64,000 bases of DNA from Blastobasis lacticolella (taxonomy: Eukaryota > Arthropoda > Insecta > Lepidoptera > Blastobasidae): contig LR990060.1 of assembly GCA_905147135.1 (NCBI GenBank), positions 13,222,001 to 13,286,000 of the forward strand. The letters run 5' to 3'. The translations under genes and the position numbers were made by a program. Under the pieces are notes generated by a model. That model was not told the DNA's origin. It did no database searches and saw nothing but the letters and a program-made list of their open reading frames with translations. The stretch's first letter is position 1; each line of letters opens with the position of its first letter. Shown in pieces: positions 41,541 to 51,308 of this stretch.

Positions 41541-41861
41541 TAATCTTTGCGTTAATGTCCCGGTTGTACTCTCACGCCGCACGAGGGTTAGGAGTCCGCT
41601 TTGACCATGATCCAGGATTTAACAGTAAGCTAATTACAGCGGAGGGACTGCCATCTGACATCCTGCTACCAGGGGAACCTGATCAGATTGGAACATGGTT
41701 ACACATTCAGTCGCTTGAAGTGCAGATTTCATCACGGTTAGCATTCAACTAATGTACATAACTCAGAAAACAGTAATTTATACATGGCCACAGTGGGATT
41801 AGAACCCGGTGCCTCTCGCTTGTGAATCGGATACCTTAACCGCTCAGCCAACGACGCGCCT
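41541..41861 (-). mobile_element. SINE B, full length with head
   Basis: Family reference with the tRNA-like head: on the minus strand AGGCGCGTCGTTGGCTGAGC (A box), GGTTAAGGTATCCGATTCAC and GGTTCTAATCCCACTGTGGC (B box), then the body with ACATTAGTTGAATGCTAACC, and the tail TTAACGCAAAGATTATTATT. It differs from SINE A in head, body and tail, so it is an independent family. A few small internal deletions. Confidence 0.9.
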
Positions 41862-42382
41862 AAGATGTTGTTGTTATCGTTTCATTTATTAAACTTGATT
41901 AATTACCATAATATTGAAATAACGAATATCCTCAGTTATTTAGCTTATTTACCACAAGCCTTTTCACAAACAAATGTACATAGACAAACCATTTACGTAC
42001 CAGCGGAACCCGACCCCGCTAGCACAAACACGCTTGCCCTAACATTTATAAATATGTGCGCGACATTTTTACCTCACTGTGCCCTTTCGCCCGCCACTTG
42101 ATACACTACCCTAATTCGTATTAATAAGGTCTATTTTCGGACGTGACTTCATACGGTCTTGTGCTGTTTCGGAGACTTATAGGGCAAGGGTTTTCATATG
42201 ATTGATCGTGTATGGCCCAGTGTGGGGAGCTATTTACGTGGAATAACTTAGGGCGTTACTTCTTATAGTCATTTTCCCTGTTAGAGAAATTTGGGTGTCT
42301 CGGCGCTGTATTTCATAATGAAATACGTTTTTAGAGTTACTAACGTTGAATAGGTAAAGTTGTAATGTGTTTTATAGGTATC
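41862..42382. other. Unrecognised spacer
   Basis: The 78-codon plus frame at 41865-42101 has no known motif. Confidence 0.4.
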
Positions 42383-42512
42383 TTTATTAATGTTATATCG
42401 CAGACAAACAGGCGGGTCACCTGATGGAAAGTGGTCACTGTCGCCTATGGCCATCAGCAACATTAGGGGTATTGCCAATGCGTTGCGTGCCTCTGAATAG
42501 ATCGCTAACATA
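42383..42512 (-). mobile_element. LINE D 3' end
   Basis: TATTAATGTTATATCGCAGA, GTCACCTGATGGAAAGTGGT, CAATGCGTTGCGTGCCTCTG. Ends in CTAACATACCT where SINE A begins. Confidence 0.8.
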
Positions 42513-42515
42513 CCT

Positions 42516-42748
42516 GACAACCTGAGTTGGTCGGCAGTCGCAGAGGTCCCGGGTTCGATTCCCGGCCCAGCAGAAATAGGAATGATGAATTTTAATATCT
42601 GTTGCGGGTCTTAGTGTTATGTATGATAAGTATGTAGTTAAAAGTATATAAGTAGTTTATCAATTATCTAGCATCCATAACACAAGTTTCGCTTACTTTG
42701 GAGCTAGATGGCGCTGTGTGAATTGTGCAAGCATATCATTATTATTTA
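42516..42748 (+). mobile_element. SINE A, shortened head
   Basis: GACAACCTGAGTTGGTCGGC then GAGGTCCCGGGTTCGATTCC; about 20 bp of the anticodon region are gone. Body and tail complete. Confidence 0.85.
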
Positions 42749-42774
42749 AATGCGTCTGTTGGCCTTCTAGAGGT

Positions 42775-43090
42775 TACATTTCGCTGCGCGTGTGAAGCAG
42801 TTCGACGACCTCATTTCGCCATCGCTTTTCCGCCATCGGGAAACGCGATCCGGGCGAACGCTTCATTCTTATGTCGTGGATCTTCCAGCTATCCGCACGA
42901 GCCGCTTTAGTTCAACCTATTTAATGCATACGGCTAAAGAATGGAACACGTTACCTGCGAGTGTGTTCACTGATCATTATAATTTGGAACGTCTTCAAGG
43001 CTAGAGTGAAAACTTCATCATCGGTCGCATCGTCACTTACAACCAGGTGAGATAGCGGTCAAATGCCTGGCTAAAGAAATATAAAAAAAT
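42775..43090 (+). pseudogene. LINE G, ORF2 C-terminus
   Basis: The 70-codon frame 42792-43004 reads MKQFDDLISPSLFRHRETRS, TSRFSSTYLMHTAKEWNTLP and ASVFTDHYNLERLQG, then stop. The pattern R....F..S.......WN.LP.SVF....L..FK is the end of non-LTR reverse transcriptase ORFs. The usual FKARVN runs on in another frame (CTTCAAGGCTAGAGTGAAAA), so there is a frameshift before the stop. It finishes with AGATAGCGGTCAAATGCCTG and a short A tail. 5'-truncated; ATG is internal, not the true start. Confidence 0.8.
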
Positions 43091-43121
43091 GCAATAACAA
43101 TCATATTTTCTGGTGATAACA

Positions 43122-43258
43122 GCAAATTACAGTAGACCGACTGCCATTTGAACTCCGTGACCCTGCTACCAGGGGAACCTGACCAGGTTGAATCGTGGAG
43201 TCACCTGAATGTGCAGGTTTCCGTAAGAGCATCGGCATTCAACTAATGTCCATAAACT
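43122..43258 (-). mobile_element. SINE B internal fragment
   Basis: CAAATTACAGTAGACCGACT, GACCCTGCTACCAGGGGAAC, AATGTGCAGGTTT and GTAAGAGCATCGGCATTCAA, with the ACGATG.TTT stretch deleted. Confidence 0.8.
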
Positions 43259-43507
43259 CCATGTGAAATATTACACAACAAAATTATCTCCCAAAAGGCG
43301 AATTCTTTCTAAAACCAAAGAATTACAAACAGCTCCATATCACAAGTTAATAGCTGTAATTAATTAAATTACACCTAACAACCTCAACTCAATCCTTGTG
43401 GGCGTAAATCGTTCTCCCACGTAATACACACGACTAGAATACCAAAAGGTCAAAGAAAGCTTTGCCAAAATAATTATTTTTACGCCAATCTCGCCTAGTG
43501 CGAGAGG

Positions 43508-43657
43508 TTTATTTTTATACGGCAGTCAAACAGGCAAGCGGGCCACCTGATGGAAAGTGGTCACCGCCGCCTATGGACATCAGCTACACCAGGGAAGTTA
43601 CCAATGCGTTGCCGGCCTCTGAAGCGACCTCTAATATACCTCTTGAACGAGAAACAA
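43508..43657 (-). mobile_element. LINE D 3' end
   Basis: TTATTTTTATACGGCAGTCA, CGGGCCACCTGATGGAAAGT and CTCTAATATACCTCTTGAAC; short 5'-truncated copy. Confidence 0.85.
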
Positions 43658-43834
43658 ATTTAGTTTATTGAAGACGAGCCGTTCCCAGCGGCTTTCACTC
43701 GCGCGCTGTTTGAATCTCTGTAAACGTTCATTATTCCCGCGCGACTCTATTATTTTTCCGGAATAAAAACACTCAAGAAAATTTTAGCTTACAATTAGTG
43801 AAATAATTTTCGGTTAAATAGTTATTGTGTTGAT

Positions 43835-44125
43835 GGATGGAGTTCTAAGAGACCTGCATGCACTGGGCATCCTCGATTGACAGGAGATGGCGGGGGATAT
43901 GAAGAGGTGGCGATTTCTGGTGTCGGAGGCCAGGATCATTGGAGTAAGCCCTCGTACGCGCTGATCGGTCTGCATGCGTCGCCCTCTACCTGGATAAGCT
44001 CGCTTAACTTTTCCTTTGTTTTCCGTTAGATTTTCGACTTTTGAAAAGAGATTCATTAACGTAATCCTAATTCAATAAATACTTTTTCATTTTCATTTTC
44101 ATTTGGGTCGCTGAGCCAGCGTAGT
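43835..44125 (+). mobile_element. LINE 3' ORF fragment split by another LINE tail
   Basis: GATGGATGGAGTTCTAAGAG, GAGATGGCGGGGGATATGAA and GAGGTGGCGATTTCTGGTGT read like a LINE C terminus (MAGDMKRWRFLVSEA), and the expected continuation TTTGGGTCGCTGAGCCAGCG only appears at 44101. Between lies about 150 bp ending TTCAATAAATACTTTTTCAT plus TTTTCATTTTCATT, a LINE tail. ATCATTGG (about 43936-43945) and TTCATTTGG (44096-44104) may be the TSD. Confidence 0.5.
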
Positions 44126-44670
44126 AACTTTTGAGTCTTTCCATTAGAAACAAACGATCAAACTAACAAACAAACAATATCGAGGTCTTTCTCCGGATGT
44201 GTGCTGTGAACTTAGTATGTTTTTTATGGAGGGTGGCTCCAATTCGAACAGGATATCCAGTTTACCCTACCTCTCCTAAACTATGTGACTGTGACGTCAG
44301 CAGCTTTTCAATGTATTATATTACACACTATAGTGCTACACTAGTGTATTGCTGTGTATTAAATACACTGTTTGCCTTATTAGCTATCTAAATATTGACT
44401 TAAAACGCGCACCCTCAGCTTTTGATATGAAAATATTCCAATACATTGCAAGGAGCAAACATTAAACCGTCCCAGCACCTTAGGTGTAACATTCGTTTAT
44501 TTACTGAGCAAATAATGATAGAACTCAAAGTTTAACATAAGCTCGTGTCGGCGTCTGATACAGACATAACTGTAATAACGACACTTAGAGGTGTCACCGA
44601 TGAGAGAAGTGTACAGTGGGGGCACTGAGAAAGAAAATGTTTGTGGAAACGACACAGTTTAAAAAGGGGG
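44126..44670. other. Unrecognised spacer
   Basis: Contains imperfect CACTATAGTGCTACACTAGT palindromic wording at about 44324-44345. No gene. Confidence 0.4.
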
Positions 44671-44752
44671 AGGGAGCTTGCGAGATCGATAACAGAAGTT
44701 AAGCAACGCATATTATCAGTGCTGGTAACTGGGAAGGTGTCCGTTTTGGAAT
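44671..44752 (+). repeat. 5S rRNA-like fragment, copy 3
   Basis: GCTTGCGAGATCGATAACAG, AAGTTAAGCAACGCATATTA, GTGCTGGTAACTGGGAAGGT. GAAGTTAAGCAACG is identical in wording to the 5S internal promoter A block; the later ATGGGTGACC is changed to AAGGTGTCC. Confidence 0.55.
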
Positions 44753-44944
44753 TTAAGGGTAAATATGGTTGCATTATTGTTATTAGGTTAATTTGGGCAC
44801 TAAGAAGAAAAGCCTATTCAATCATTAAGACTTAATAATTTATTTTGTAAAAAAATATGTGTTGTGCTAATACGATACGTCTTTTGATCCTAATTCCTAC
44901 CACAAATAATTTACATGTGATGTAAGTGAAAGCCAAAAGTGATA

Positions 44945-45042
44945 CGTGAGTTACTTCATTGCATTGATGCAAACTCACCACCAAAGATACCAAAGATTGA
45001 GCGAAGTAAACAAGGATAAGTAAGTATGAAGACGGACCCCAG
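44945..45042 (+). mobile_element. LINE I fragment
   Basis: CAAACTCACCACCAAAGATA and CCAAAGATTGAGCGAAGTAA match 9340-9390 (LTTKDTEDRAKW). Strongly decayed. Confidence 0.65.
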
Positions 45043-45093
45043 GCATTCGCGCGTCGCGCGCGAGTTAAATCGGGATTGAAGCTAGAGTTATGA

Positions 45094-45353
45094 TGAATAA
45101 ATAAAATAAATAAATATTCGTGGACATATTCACACAGCGCCATCTAGCCCCAAACTAAGCAAAGCTTGTACTATGGGTGCTAGATAACTGATATACTACT
45201 TAAATACTTTTAAATACATACTTATTATACATAGAACACCCAGACCCGTAACAGAAATTGAAATTGAACATTTCAATTTCTGCCCGGCCGGTAATCGAAC
45301 CCGGGACCTCTTGCGTGGTAGACCATGTTGTCCATTAAATTACTCAGGTCGTC
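45094..45353 (-). mobile_element. SINE A, near-complete
   Basis: ATATTCGTGGACATATTCAC to TTACTCAGGTCGTC; B box TAATCGAACCCGGG has one change. Very close to copy 1 over the shared part, including GTACTATGGGTGCTAGATAA, which suggests recent common source. Confidence 0.9.
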
Positions 45354-45949
45354 AAATGATAATGATACCATACCATAGCCATTAAGCGGTAAATAACTCA
45401 ACCAAACTCATGGACGACAGATTTTTCCGAGCAATTAATACAGTCCCTCCCGTACCATATCCATACTGTGCGAACACAACACACCTTTAGCAAATAATCG
45501 CTTTTTACGTTCAATAAGAACGTGCCACAACGGTCTGACCAAACTGCGACTTATCACAACGGAATAGAGTCGTAACTGTAAATAGTTAATTTGTTTGTCG
45601 CCGTATAAGGCGTAATGCATTAGAGGATTTTGGGGTTCTGTAAGCCCATAGGATTGTAAAGAAGTAGGTATTCATTCTATATTGTAGCGCGAACCTCTTC
45701 GAGGTAAAATAATTGACAAGAAAAATCAACTTCTCATTATTATTAATAGCAGTTGACTTTGGTTGTTTACAACAAGTAAAGTGTTATTGTAAACTCACCA
45801 CATAGTAAATTCGCTACATAAAAAAATGGGACGGTTCTTAGACGAATAAAGGACACGGCTGTTTTAAACGTTCTCCGCCGAGTACACCGCGCCGCGGTCG
45901 CTATCACCGTTCCGTCAAGCAATCATTTCAATGCAATGAGTAGTCATTT
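45354..45949. other. Unrecognised spacer
   Basis: No repeat or gene motif recognised. Confidence 0.4.
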
Positions 45950-45954
45950 CATTC

Positions 45955-46240
45955 CTATCTCTTTCCCTTCCCATTTAAGGGAGTATACCCCTCGTCAGAG
46001 GAGGCCTGACGGCCGGTGTTTTTAATAACAGCAAGCGGTTCACCTGATGGAAAGCGATCAGAACATACAACAGTAAGGCGCAGTCCTAATAGGAAACGGT
46101 CATACGACCATGGTCGTGGGAAGGGCGGTTTTGAGTTCTCCGTTTGAGAACGACCATTGCCAATTAGGACAGCTCCTAACACAACCCATAGCACATCTGC
46201 ATTCTTGTCCTCTTTGTCCATTGGGGCGAAGATATAACGT
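45955..46240 (-). mobile_element. LINE-like 3' fragment, D-related
   Basis: Plus strand CAGCAAGCGGTTCACCTGAT, GGAAAGCGATCAGAACATAC is the reverse of a GATCGCTTTCCATCAGGTGA end, as in D, but the upstream part (WSYDRFLLGLRLTVVCSDRF in the minus frame) is different. A related LINE 3' end is the likely source. Confidence 0.45.
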
Positions 46241-46700
46241 TATTTTGTTTTTTATTACTCGATTAATAATCATCATAATCAATTTATGAAGTTACTAGTT
46301 TAATAACACGGTTTAAAAACACTAGTTTAAATACACGGAACCCAGTCGATACCAACCGATTAAGAATCGTGACTGTTTACAATAAAAGTACCCTTTACAG
46401 TTGAACAAACCACTATCTCAATTTGGAGAGCTACCGTGGGCGTAAGAGACCCAATGCTCCAAATCCCGATGAATACCAATAAAGACTACAGTGAATAAAT
46501 AAATAAAGTATTTATTTTCTCTCAATCACAATAATACGTAAAAATACTAAAATACTATATATTAGATCCGCGGGTTTGACCGCGTAAAATTCGGTTTTTA
46601 CGTTTCGGACGCTTTCCCGCGGATACGACATTGAATTTTGGGATAAAATATAGCCAAATTTCATCAATCATCATCTTACATGGTCAGATTTTGTCGAGGG
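46241..46700. other. Spacer with Helitron-like words
   Basis: 46563-46680 (GATCCGCGGGTTTGACCGCG, CAAATTTCATCAATC) resembles a decayed minus-strand L/M element. No gene. Confidence 0.4.
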
Positions 46701-47085
46701 TTTTTTTTTATGTTATACGGCAGACAAACAGGCAAGCGGGCCACCTGATGGAAAGTGGTCACCGCCGCCTATGGACATCAGCAACACCAGGGGAGTCACT
46801 AATGCGTTGCCCGCCTCTGAAGAGACCTCTAATATACCTCTTGAACGATCCCATGTCATAGTCCAAAGGAAACACTGTGGCTGGGAGCTCATTCCACATC
46901 CGAATCGTACGAGCGAGAAACGTTCTTTCGAACCTTCGCGTCGTGACCAACAGAGGGTTTTCCGACACTTGTCACACTTGTCCGACACGTTCCTTATTTC
47001 AAACTCGCAGGATTCCTGGTGTATAATTATGCCGTACCGGACATTGGCGTGACGGAAGTTTGCCATCACTCTACAACCAACCATG
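46701..47085 (-). pseudogene. LINE D, longest ORF2 C-terminal copy
   Basis: Minus strand. The frame 46968-46759 reads RTFLARTIRMWNELPATVFP, LDYDMGSFKRYIRGLFRG and GGQRISDSPGVADVHRRR. The adjoining frame 47084-46713 gives the upstream residues MVGCRVMANFRHANVRYGII, so a frameshift near 46945 divides the ORF. The 3' end runs through CCACCTGATGGAAAGTGGTC to poly-A (poly-T at 46701). It is the reference for the family; catalytic RT motifs are upstream of the truncation and not present. Clade (Jockey/CR1 group) is inferred from the WNxLP block. Confidence 0.8.
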
Positions 47086-47257
47086 ATGCAATTAGGTCAG
47101 GTTCCCCTGGTAATAAGGGATTTTTTTTTAATCTATAACTAATGCCGCATCTTCTGCGTACGGTTAACAGGCACAGCTTCCACTCTGTTTAGGTTGCAGA
47201 TGTCCTGGATGATGGTGACCTCTTTCAATCAGATGGGCTTTCCCTATGCACCTCCCT
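47086..47257 (+). other. SINE B and LINE D2 scraps
   Basis: 47080-47121 (GCAATTAGGTCAGGTTCCCC) resembles the middle of SINE B. 47190-47245 (TGCAGATGTCCTGGATGATG) resembles LINE D subfamily 2. Both are too short to be sure. Confidence 0.4.
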
Positions 47258-47445
47258 AATAAATAATAAGTAAATATTCGTGGACAAATTCACACAGCGC
47301 CATCTAGCCCCAAAATAAGCAAAGCTTGTGCTATGGGTGCTAGATTACTGATATATTACTTAAATACTTTTTAAATACATACTTATTATACATAGAACAC
47401 CCAGACCCGTAACAGAAATTCAAATTCATCATTTCAATTTCTGCC
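47258..47445 (-). mobile_element. SINE A without head
   Basis: Tail through AACACCCAGACCCGTAACAG to TTTCAATTTCTGCC, where the match stops just before the B box. Confidence 0.85.
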
Positions 47446-47608
47446 TAAGTAATAAAAAGGCAGATCTTCCAAACGTATTTACCGGTTGTCTTTCGACGGC
47501 TACTTGCATTAACTGGTCACCTGATGGTAAATGATCACCGCAGCCGATAGATGACACGTGGCACCTACTCTCAAATGAACTCGAGGTCAAAAGGTCATAC
47601 ATTTCGGT

Positions 47609-47867
47609 GACAACCCGCGTGATTCAGTTGGTTAACATGCCCGTCTGCCACGCACAAGTTCCGGGTTCATCTCCCGGCTGAGCAGAAATTGAAATGATGA
47701 ATTTTAATTTCCGTTAAGGGTCTGGGTGTAGTAGGTATGTATAAGTATCTATATATTTACAAAAAGTATAGTTTATCAGTTATCCAACACCCATAACACA
47801 TGCGATGCTTACTGTGGGACTCGATGGCGTTATGTGAATTTGTACAAGCACATTTATTTATTATTTA
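47609..47867 (+). mobile_element. SINE A, diverged
   Basis: GACAACCCGCGTGATTCAGT, CGTCTGCCACGCACAAGTTC, GGTTCATCTCCCGGCTGAGC. The B box is mutated; body and tail are present. It ends directly at the border of the Helitron-like element. Confidence 0.85.
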
Positions 47868-47956
47868 CTAGTGGTCCCGGCGCGGCTTCGTCCGTGTAAA
47901 TCAATTTTATATACCTATCCTTTTTTCTTGCCTATAAACCAATATATGAATTACTT

Positions 47957-48110
47957 TCATAATCATCGTCTTAGCGCTTATCCCGGCCTCTGCCAGGGTC
48001 CGCTTTCCTACGCATTCTTTCCCACTTCGCCTGGTCTTCGGTCCTCTCGTCGTAAGCCGTTGGCTCGCGACATTCGACTCAGCAATGTCTATTAATCTTG
48101 GGTCGCTTTA
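47957..48110 (-). mobile_element. LINE I inserted in Helitron-like L
   Basis: TAATCATCGTCTTAGCGCTT, ATCCCGGCCTCTGCCAGGGT, CACTTCGCCTGGTCTTCGGT and GTCTATTAATCTTGGGTCGC. TATGAA occurs on both sides (about 47946 and 48110) and may be a short TSD. Confidence 0.75.
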
Positions 48111-48194
48111 TGAAACACTCTATCTATTGTTAAAAACCGCATTAAAATCCGTTGCGTAGTTTAAAAGATATAAGCGTACATAGATACATATGTA

Positions 48195-48552
48195 TCACGT
48201 AGGTATATCCTACCTGTGTACATGTATACAATTATGTATACCATATTTAATTAGGCTAGACTACTTACCTATGGACATGTTTATTTTAATTTATTTTGTA
48301 ATTTATTGTGTTGGACATTTAATGTTCCATTGATAGGTATTCCATTACTAATAAGTACCCTAAACACGCAGTTGACATTTATTAGATATATTTTTATTTT
48401 CATTTAACTTTTGACATTTCTTTTTATTAATAATGTAATTAATCATTATTATTATTATTATTTATATCATGACGAAATCTCTGTGAATTGCTTATATGAA
48501 TGTGTAGTATAATGTAATTTTCATTGATTAATAAATGAATCTAATCTAATCA
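48195..48552 (+). mobile_element. LINE 3' tail inserted in Helitron-like L
   Basis: AT-rich, with (ATT)n at 48444-48462, and ends ATTAATAAATGAATCTAATC then TAAT; AATAAA plus a CTAAT tail is typical of LINE 3' ends. Its left border is uncertain. Confidence 0.5.
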
Positions 48553-48598
48553 TAGGGACAGACGGTGGGAAGCGACTTTGTTTTATACTATGTATAGA

Positions 48599-49010
48599 TT
48601 ATACCTACGTGTAGTACTATCGAGTACGTACAAGTATACACTTATCTGTATAATACTAGAACATCAGATCCCAACACGTCAGTGGCAATTACATGGTTCG
48701 AATTCCACAATTAATGTAACTGGGTGTAGAACGTAGAGCTAATAATAAGCATTGATAATGCCTCTATCCGTGAACTGTGTCTTGTATTATTTGTATACTA
48801 GTGTATCCTAAATTTGAAATATATTTGAAGTTTACAATTGTTATTTTTGGCATAAAAATTTGATATCGTGATTCATGATGCTGATTGTCTCTTTTTGAAT
48901 CGTAGTCTTTCAGTATGTGATTTAAAAAATATTGAATTTTTCATGGCGAAAATTATAATTAAAAACCGTTTGAATCCAGGCGAGTAATTCAAAAATAGAG
49001 CTGCTTGCTT
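48599..49010. other. Unrecognised spacer
   Basis: No repeat or gene motif recognised. Confidence 0.4.
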
Positions 49011-49203
49011 GCTGCCGGCGCGACTTCGTTCGCGTCACCTACTTTACCCGTATCTACCCTTTTTTTCTTGCTTATAAAACTTCCTCTTCTGTTGAAAACC
49101 GCACTGAAACCGCATTGCGCCGTTTAAAAGATCTAAACGTACATAGATACATATATATACGGACAGACGGCGGAAGCGACTTTGTTTTATACTATGTATA
49201 AAT
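49011..49203 (-). mobile_element. Helitron-like L, uninterrupted copy
   Basis: CTGCCGGCGCGACTTCGTTC, AAAACCGCACTGAAACCGCA, GACAGACGGCGGAAGCGACT and TTGTTTTATACTATGTATA. It lacks a clean CTAG end. Confidence 0.6.
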
Positions 49204-49448
49204 ATATAGACAGAAGAAAGTGTATGAGATGCTCAAGAAAACAGATCCAACAGTATTGCATGTAAAGCACACCTATTCTCTGTTTGCTTTTAGGTTATGG
49301 CGTTCCTGCGGGCCTATTTATGTTGTTGTTCTTGTTGGCTACCAGTCCAATTTAGTTCCTTTATCTTCCGCAAGCAATATTATCTGACAATGTGTCGACG
49401 ATTCTTGTTACAGCGTTCCCTCTGTCATATTTACGAGTCATCTATTTC

Positions 49449-49711
49449 TTGTATGATATCCGGCAGACAAACAGGCATGTGGGCCACCTGATGGAAAGTG
49501 GTCACCGCCGCCCATAGACATCAGCAACACCAGGGGAGTTATCAATGAAGAGATCTCTAATATACCTCTTGAACGATTGAACGATCCCATATCATAGTCC
49601 AAAGAAAACACTGTGGCTGGGACCTCATTCCACATCCGAATCGTACAAGCGAGAAAAGTTCTTGCGAACCTTCGCGTGGCCTGTTAGTGAGGATGAGTAA
49701 CGAGCCCACAC
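49449..49711 (-). mobile_element. LINE D 3' end
   Basis: CGGCAGACAAACAGGCATGT to GAAAAGTTCTTGCGAACCTT and GAGGATGAGTAACGAGCC, which matches the left border region of copy 1 (190-220). About 20 bp are lost near 49550 and TTGAACGA is doubled at 49571-49586. Confidence 0.85.
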
Positions 49712-49861
49712 TTCAAATACTCCAGTTTTACCCGGATATTTGTTTGGGCTATCTTCCGCTAATACCAATTAGACCCTTACGCTATGCTTGTGCCTCTAAC
49801 TGAACTTACACATATCCGGTGTGCCTAAATTTAATACTAATTGAAGAGGGTCAATTAATGC

Positions 49862-50180
49862 CAAGTGATACAGATTTTGTTAAAGAAACTCGAGCAGACC
49901 GCGTAACTGATAGACAGCGATAACTGTCGCCCATAACATCGGCTATTCATACATTTAGGTCGCAGGTTCGCAGGCAACAAAATGTAGAACCGCGGGTGCG
50001 TTGTCACTGTGAGGACTAAGATGAAATGCTTCATGCCTGTAATTGCGCTGGCTACCTTATCCTCAAACCGGAACATGACAATGCAAGCATCGTTGCTTGG
50101 CGGCAGAAATAGATAAGGCGGTGGTACTCACCCAGGCGGACTCCTCAGGCTTGACAGAGTCCTACCACCTGATTAATTAT
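49862..50180 (-). mobile_element. LINE U 3' region, longest copy
   Basis: On the minus strand: AGGTGGTAGGACTCTGTCAA, ACCACCGCCTTATCTATTTC, CATGTTCCGGTTTGAGGATA, AATTACAGGCATGAAGCATT, ATGTTATGGGCGACAGTTAT. The order (GGTGGTAGGAC...CTGCCGCC...GTTCCGGTTTGA...GGCGACAG) is a widespread lepidopteran repeat, recalled from general knowledge. A 73-codon frame in it is not a gene. Confidence 0.7.
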
Positions 50181-50262
50181 CGCTTAATTTAAATTAATTA
50201 AAATTGCATAATTTATGATTAATTAATAAATAATCTATGGCTACTATTGATCGATCACAGAA

Positions 50263-50520
50263 CAGGGCCTCGAGTTCGATAATTTACTAATGCCTCAATT
50301 GTATTGTAATCGCATATCAAGGGCAGTTTGACACGTTTTTGGTATTCCGCTACTGTTACTAATGGCTGTATTGAATTATAATTGGATCACAAACGCAGCT
50401 CGACGGCAGTTTTACGCGTTTTTTTATATTTTGCTTCAATTAAAACTGCTGTAATTAGGATCCAATTACACTTCTATTGCAATTCGATCAAGGCAAGTAA
50501 ATTAGCGGACTCGAGACCTG
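50263..50520. mobile_element. CTCGAG MITE family R, copy 2
   Basis: Left CAGGGCCTCGAGTTCGATAA, right TTAGCGGACTCGAGACCTG; the inverted ends share TAATTTACT as well. The inside has TGACACGTTTTTGGTATTCC and GTTTTACGCGTTTTTTTAT. 258 bp, non-coding. Confidence 0.75.
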
Positions 50521-50761
50521 ATATATCGCCCACGGTGAGGTAGGCGGGAGGGCGACTTCTCGGGCTTGTTTCACTCCTTTTTTACATTTTGTTTCGGGGC
50601 TGAACGCGGGGGCGCGAGGCAGGGAGCTCAAGTAACTGTTTTTCCAAGCAACGTCATCAAGTGACGTCTCGCGGAACAAAGTTTCGCGCACCGCGTTCAG
50701 CCCTGAAAGTTTACCCTCCCACTCCCCGCAGGCGATATGCGGGCGGGAGTTATATGGTCAA

Positions 50762-51015
50762 TCTATATCTATTACTAATATTATAAAGAGGAAAAGTTTA
50801 TACATTTGCATATATGTAGCACTATATTTTGCCCGCGACTACATCCGTATAAAATTCCCCATTGAATTTCAGGATAAATTATGTGTGCGCTATTCTGGGC
50901 TATAAGCTATATTACTGCCAAGTTTCAGCAAAATCTGTTCAGTAGTTTTTGCGTGAAGGATTACCAAATATCCTTACAAACATTCGCATTTACAATATTT
51001 GTGGGATAATACTAG
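50762..51015. mobile_element. Helitron-like M, two facing ends
   Basis: Plus-strand start A|TCTATATCTATTACTAATAT then TATAAAGAGGAAAAGTTT; the right part (GTTCAGTAGTTTTTGCGTGA, AACATTCGCATTTACAATAT) is the same kind of end in reverse. It is either two copies head to head or one rearranged copy. Confidence 0.5.
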
Positions 51016-51022
51016 TAGTAAC

Positions 51023-51270
51023 TAGTGTGTGTGGTGTGTGGTGCCGCCACCTCAAAGAATAGCACCACCCCATCGCTTCCCGTGGGTGTCGTAAGAGGCG
51101 ACTAAGGGACAAATCCGAAAGGTGGGCAGCAGCATCTTTCTGGATAGATTTACATCAACTGCACTGCGATCTCCAACCCGCCTGTCAAGCGTGGAGATTA
51201 TGGCAATGACCTCCCCTTTCGTGGGAGAGGCCCGAAGTCCTGCAGTGGACTGTTACGGGCTGTGATGATG
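51023..51270 (+). mobile_element. Retroposon C, full length, with TSD
   Basis: From TAGTGTGTGTGGTGTGTGGT to GGGCTGTGATGATG. Perfect 12-bp TSD ACTAGTAGTAAC at 51011-51022 and 51271-51282, which sits in the end of the Helitron-like element. Together with 2727-2965 it fixes both ends of family C. Confidence 0.9.
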
Positions 51271-51308
51271 ACTAGTAGTAACGGTTAGCACTAGCGGCTC
51301 TGCATTAT

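Larger units (their letters stand above)
47868..48598 (-). mobile_element. Helitron-like L, interrupted twice
   Basis: Plus-strand left border CTAGTGGTCCCGGCGCGGCT is the reverse of a ...CTAG|T end; right border GTATAGA|T is the reverse of A|TCTATAC. Interior blocks AAAACCGCATTAAAATCCGT and GGGAAGCGACTTTGTTTTAT are in L order. Two insertions (LINE I at 47957-48110 and a LINE tail at about 48195-48552) account for the extra length. Confidence 0.7.
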
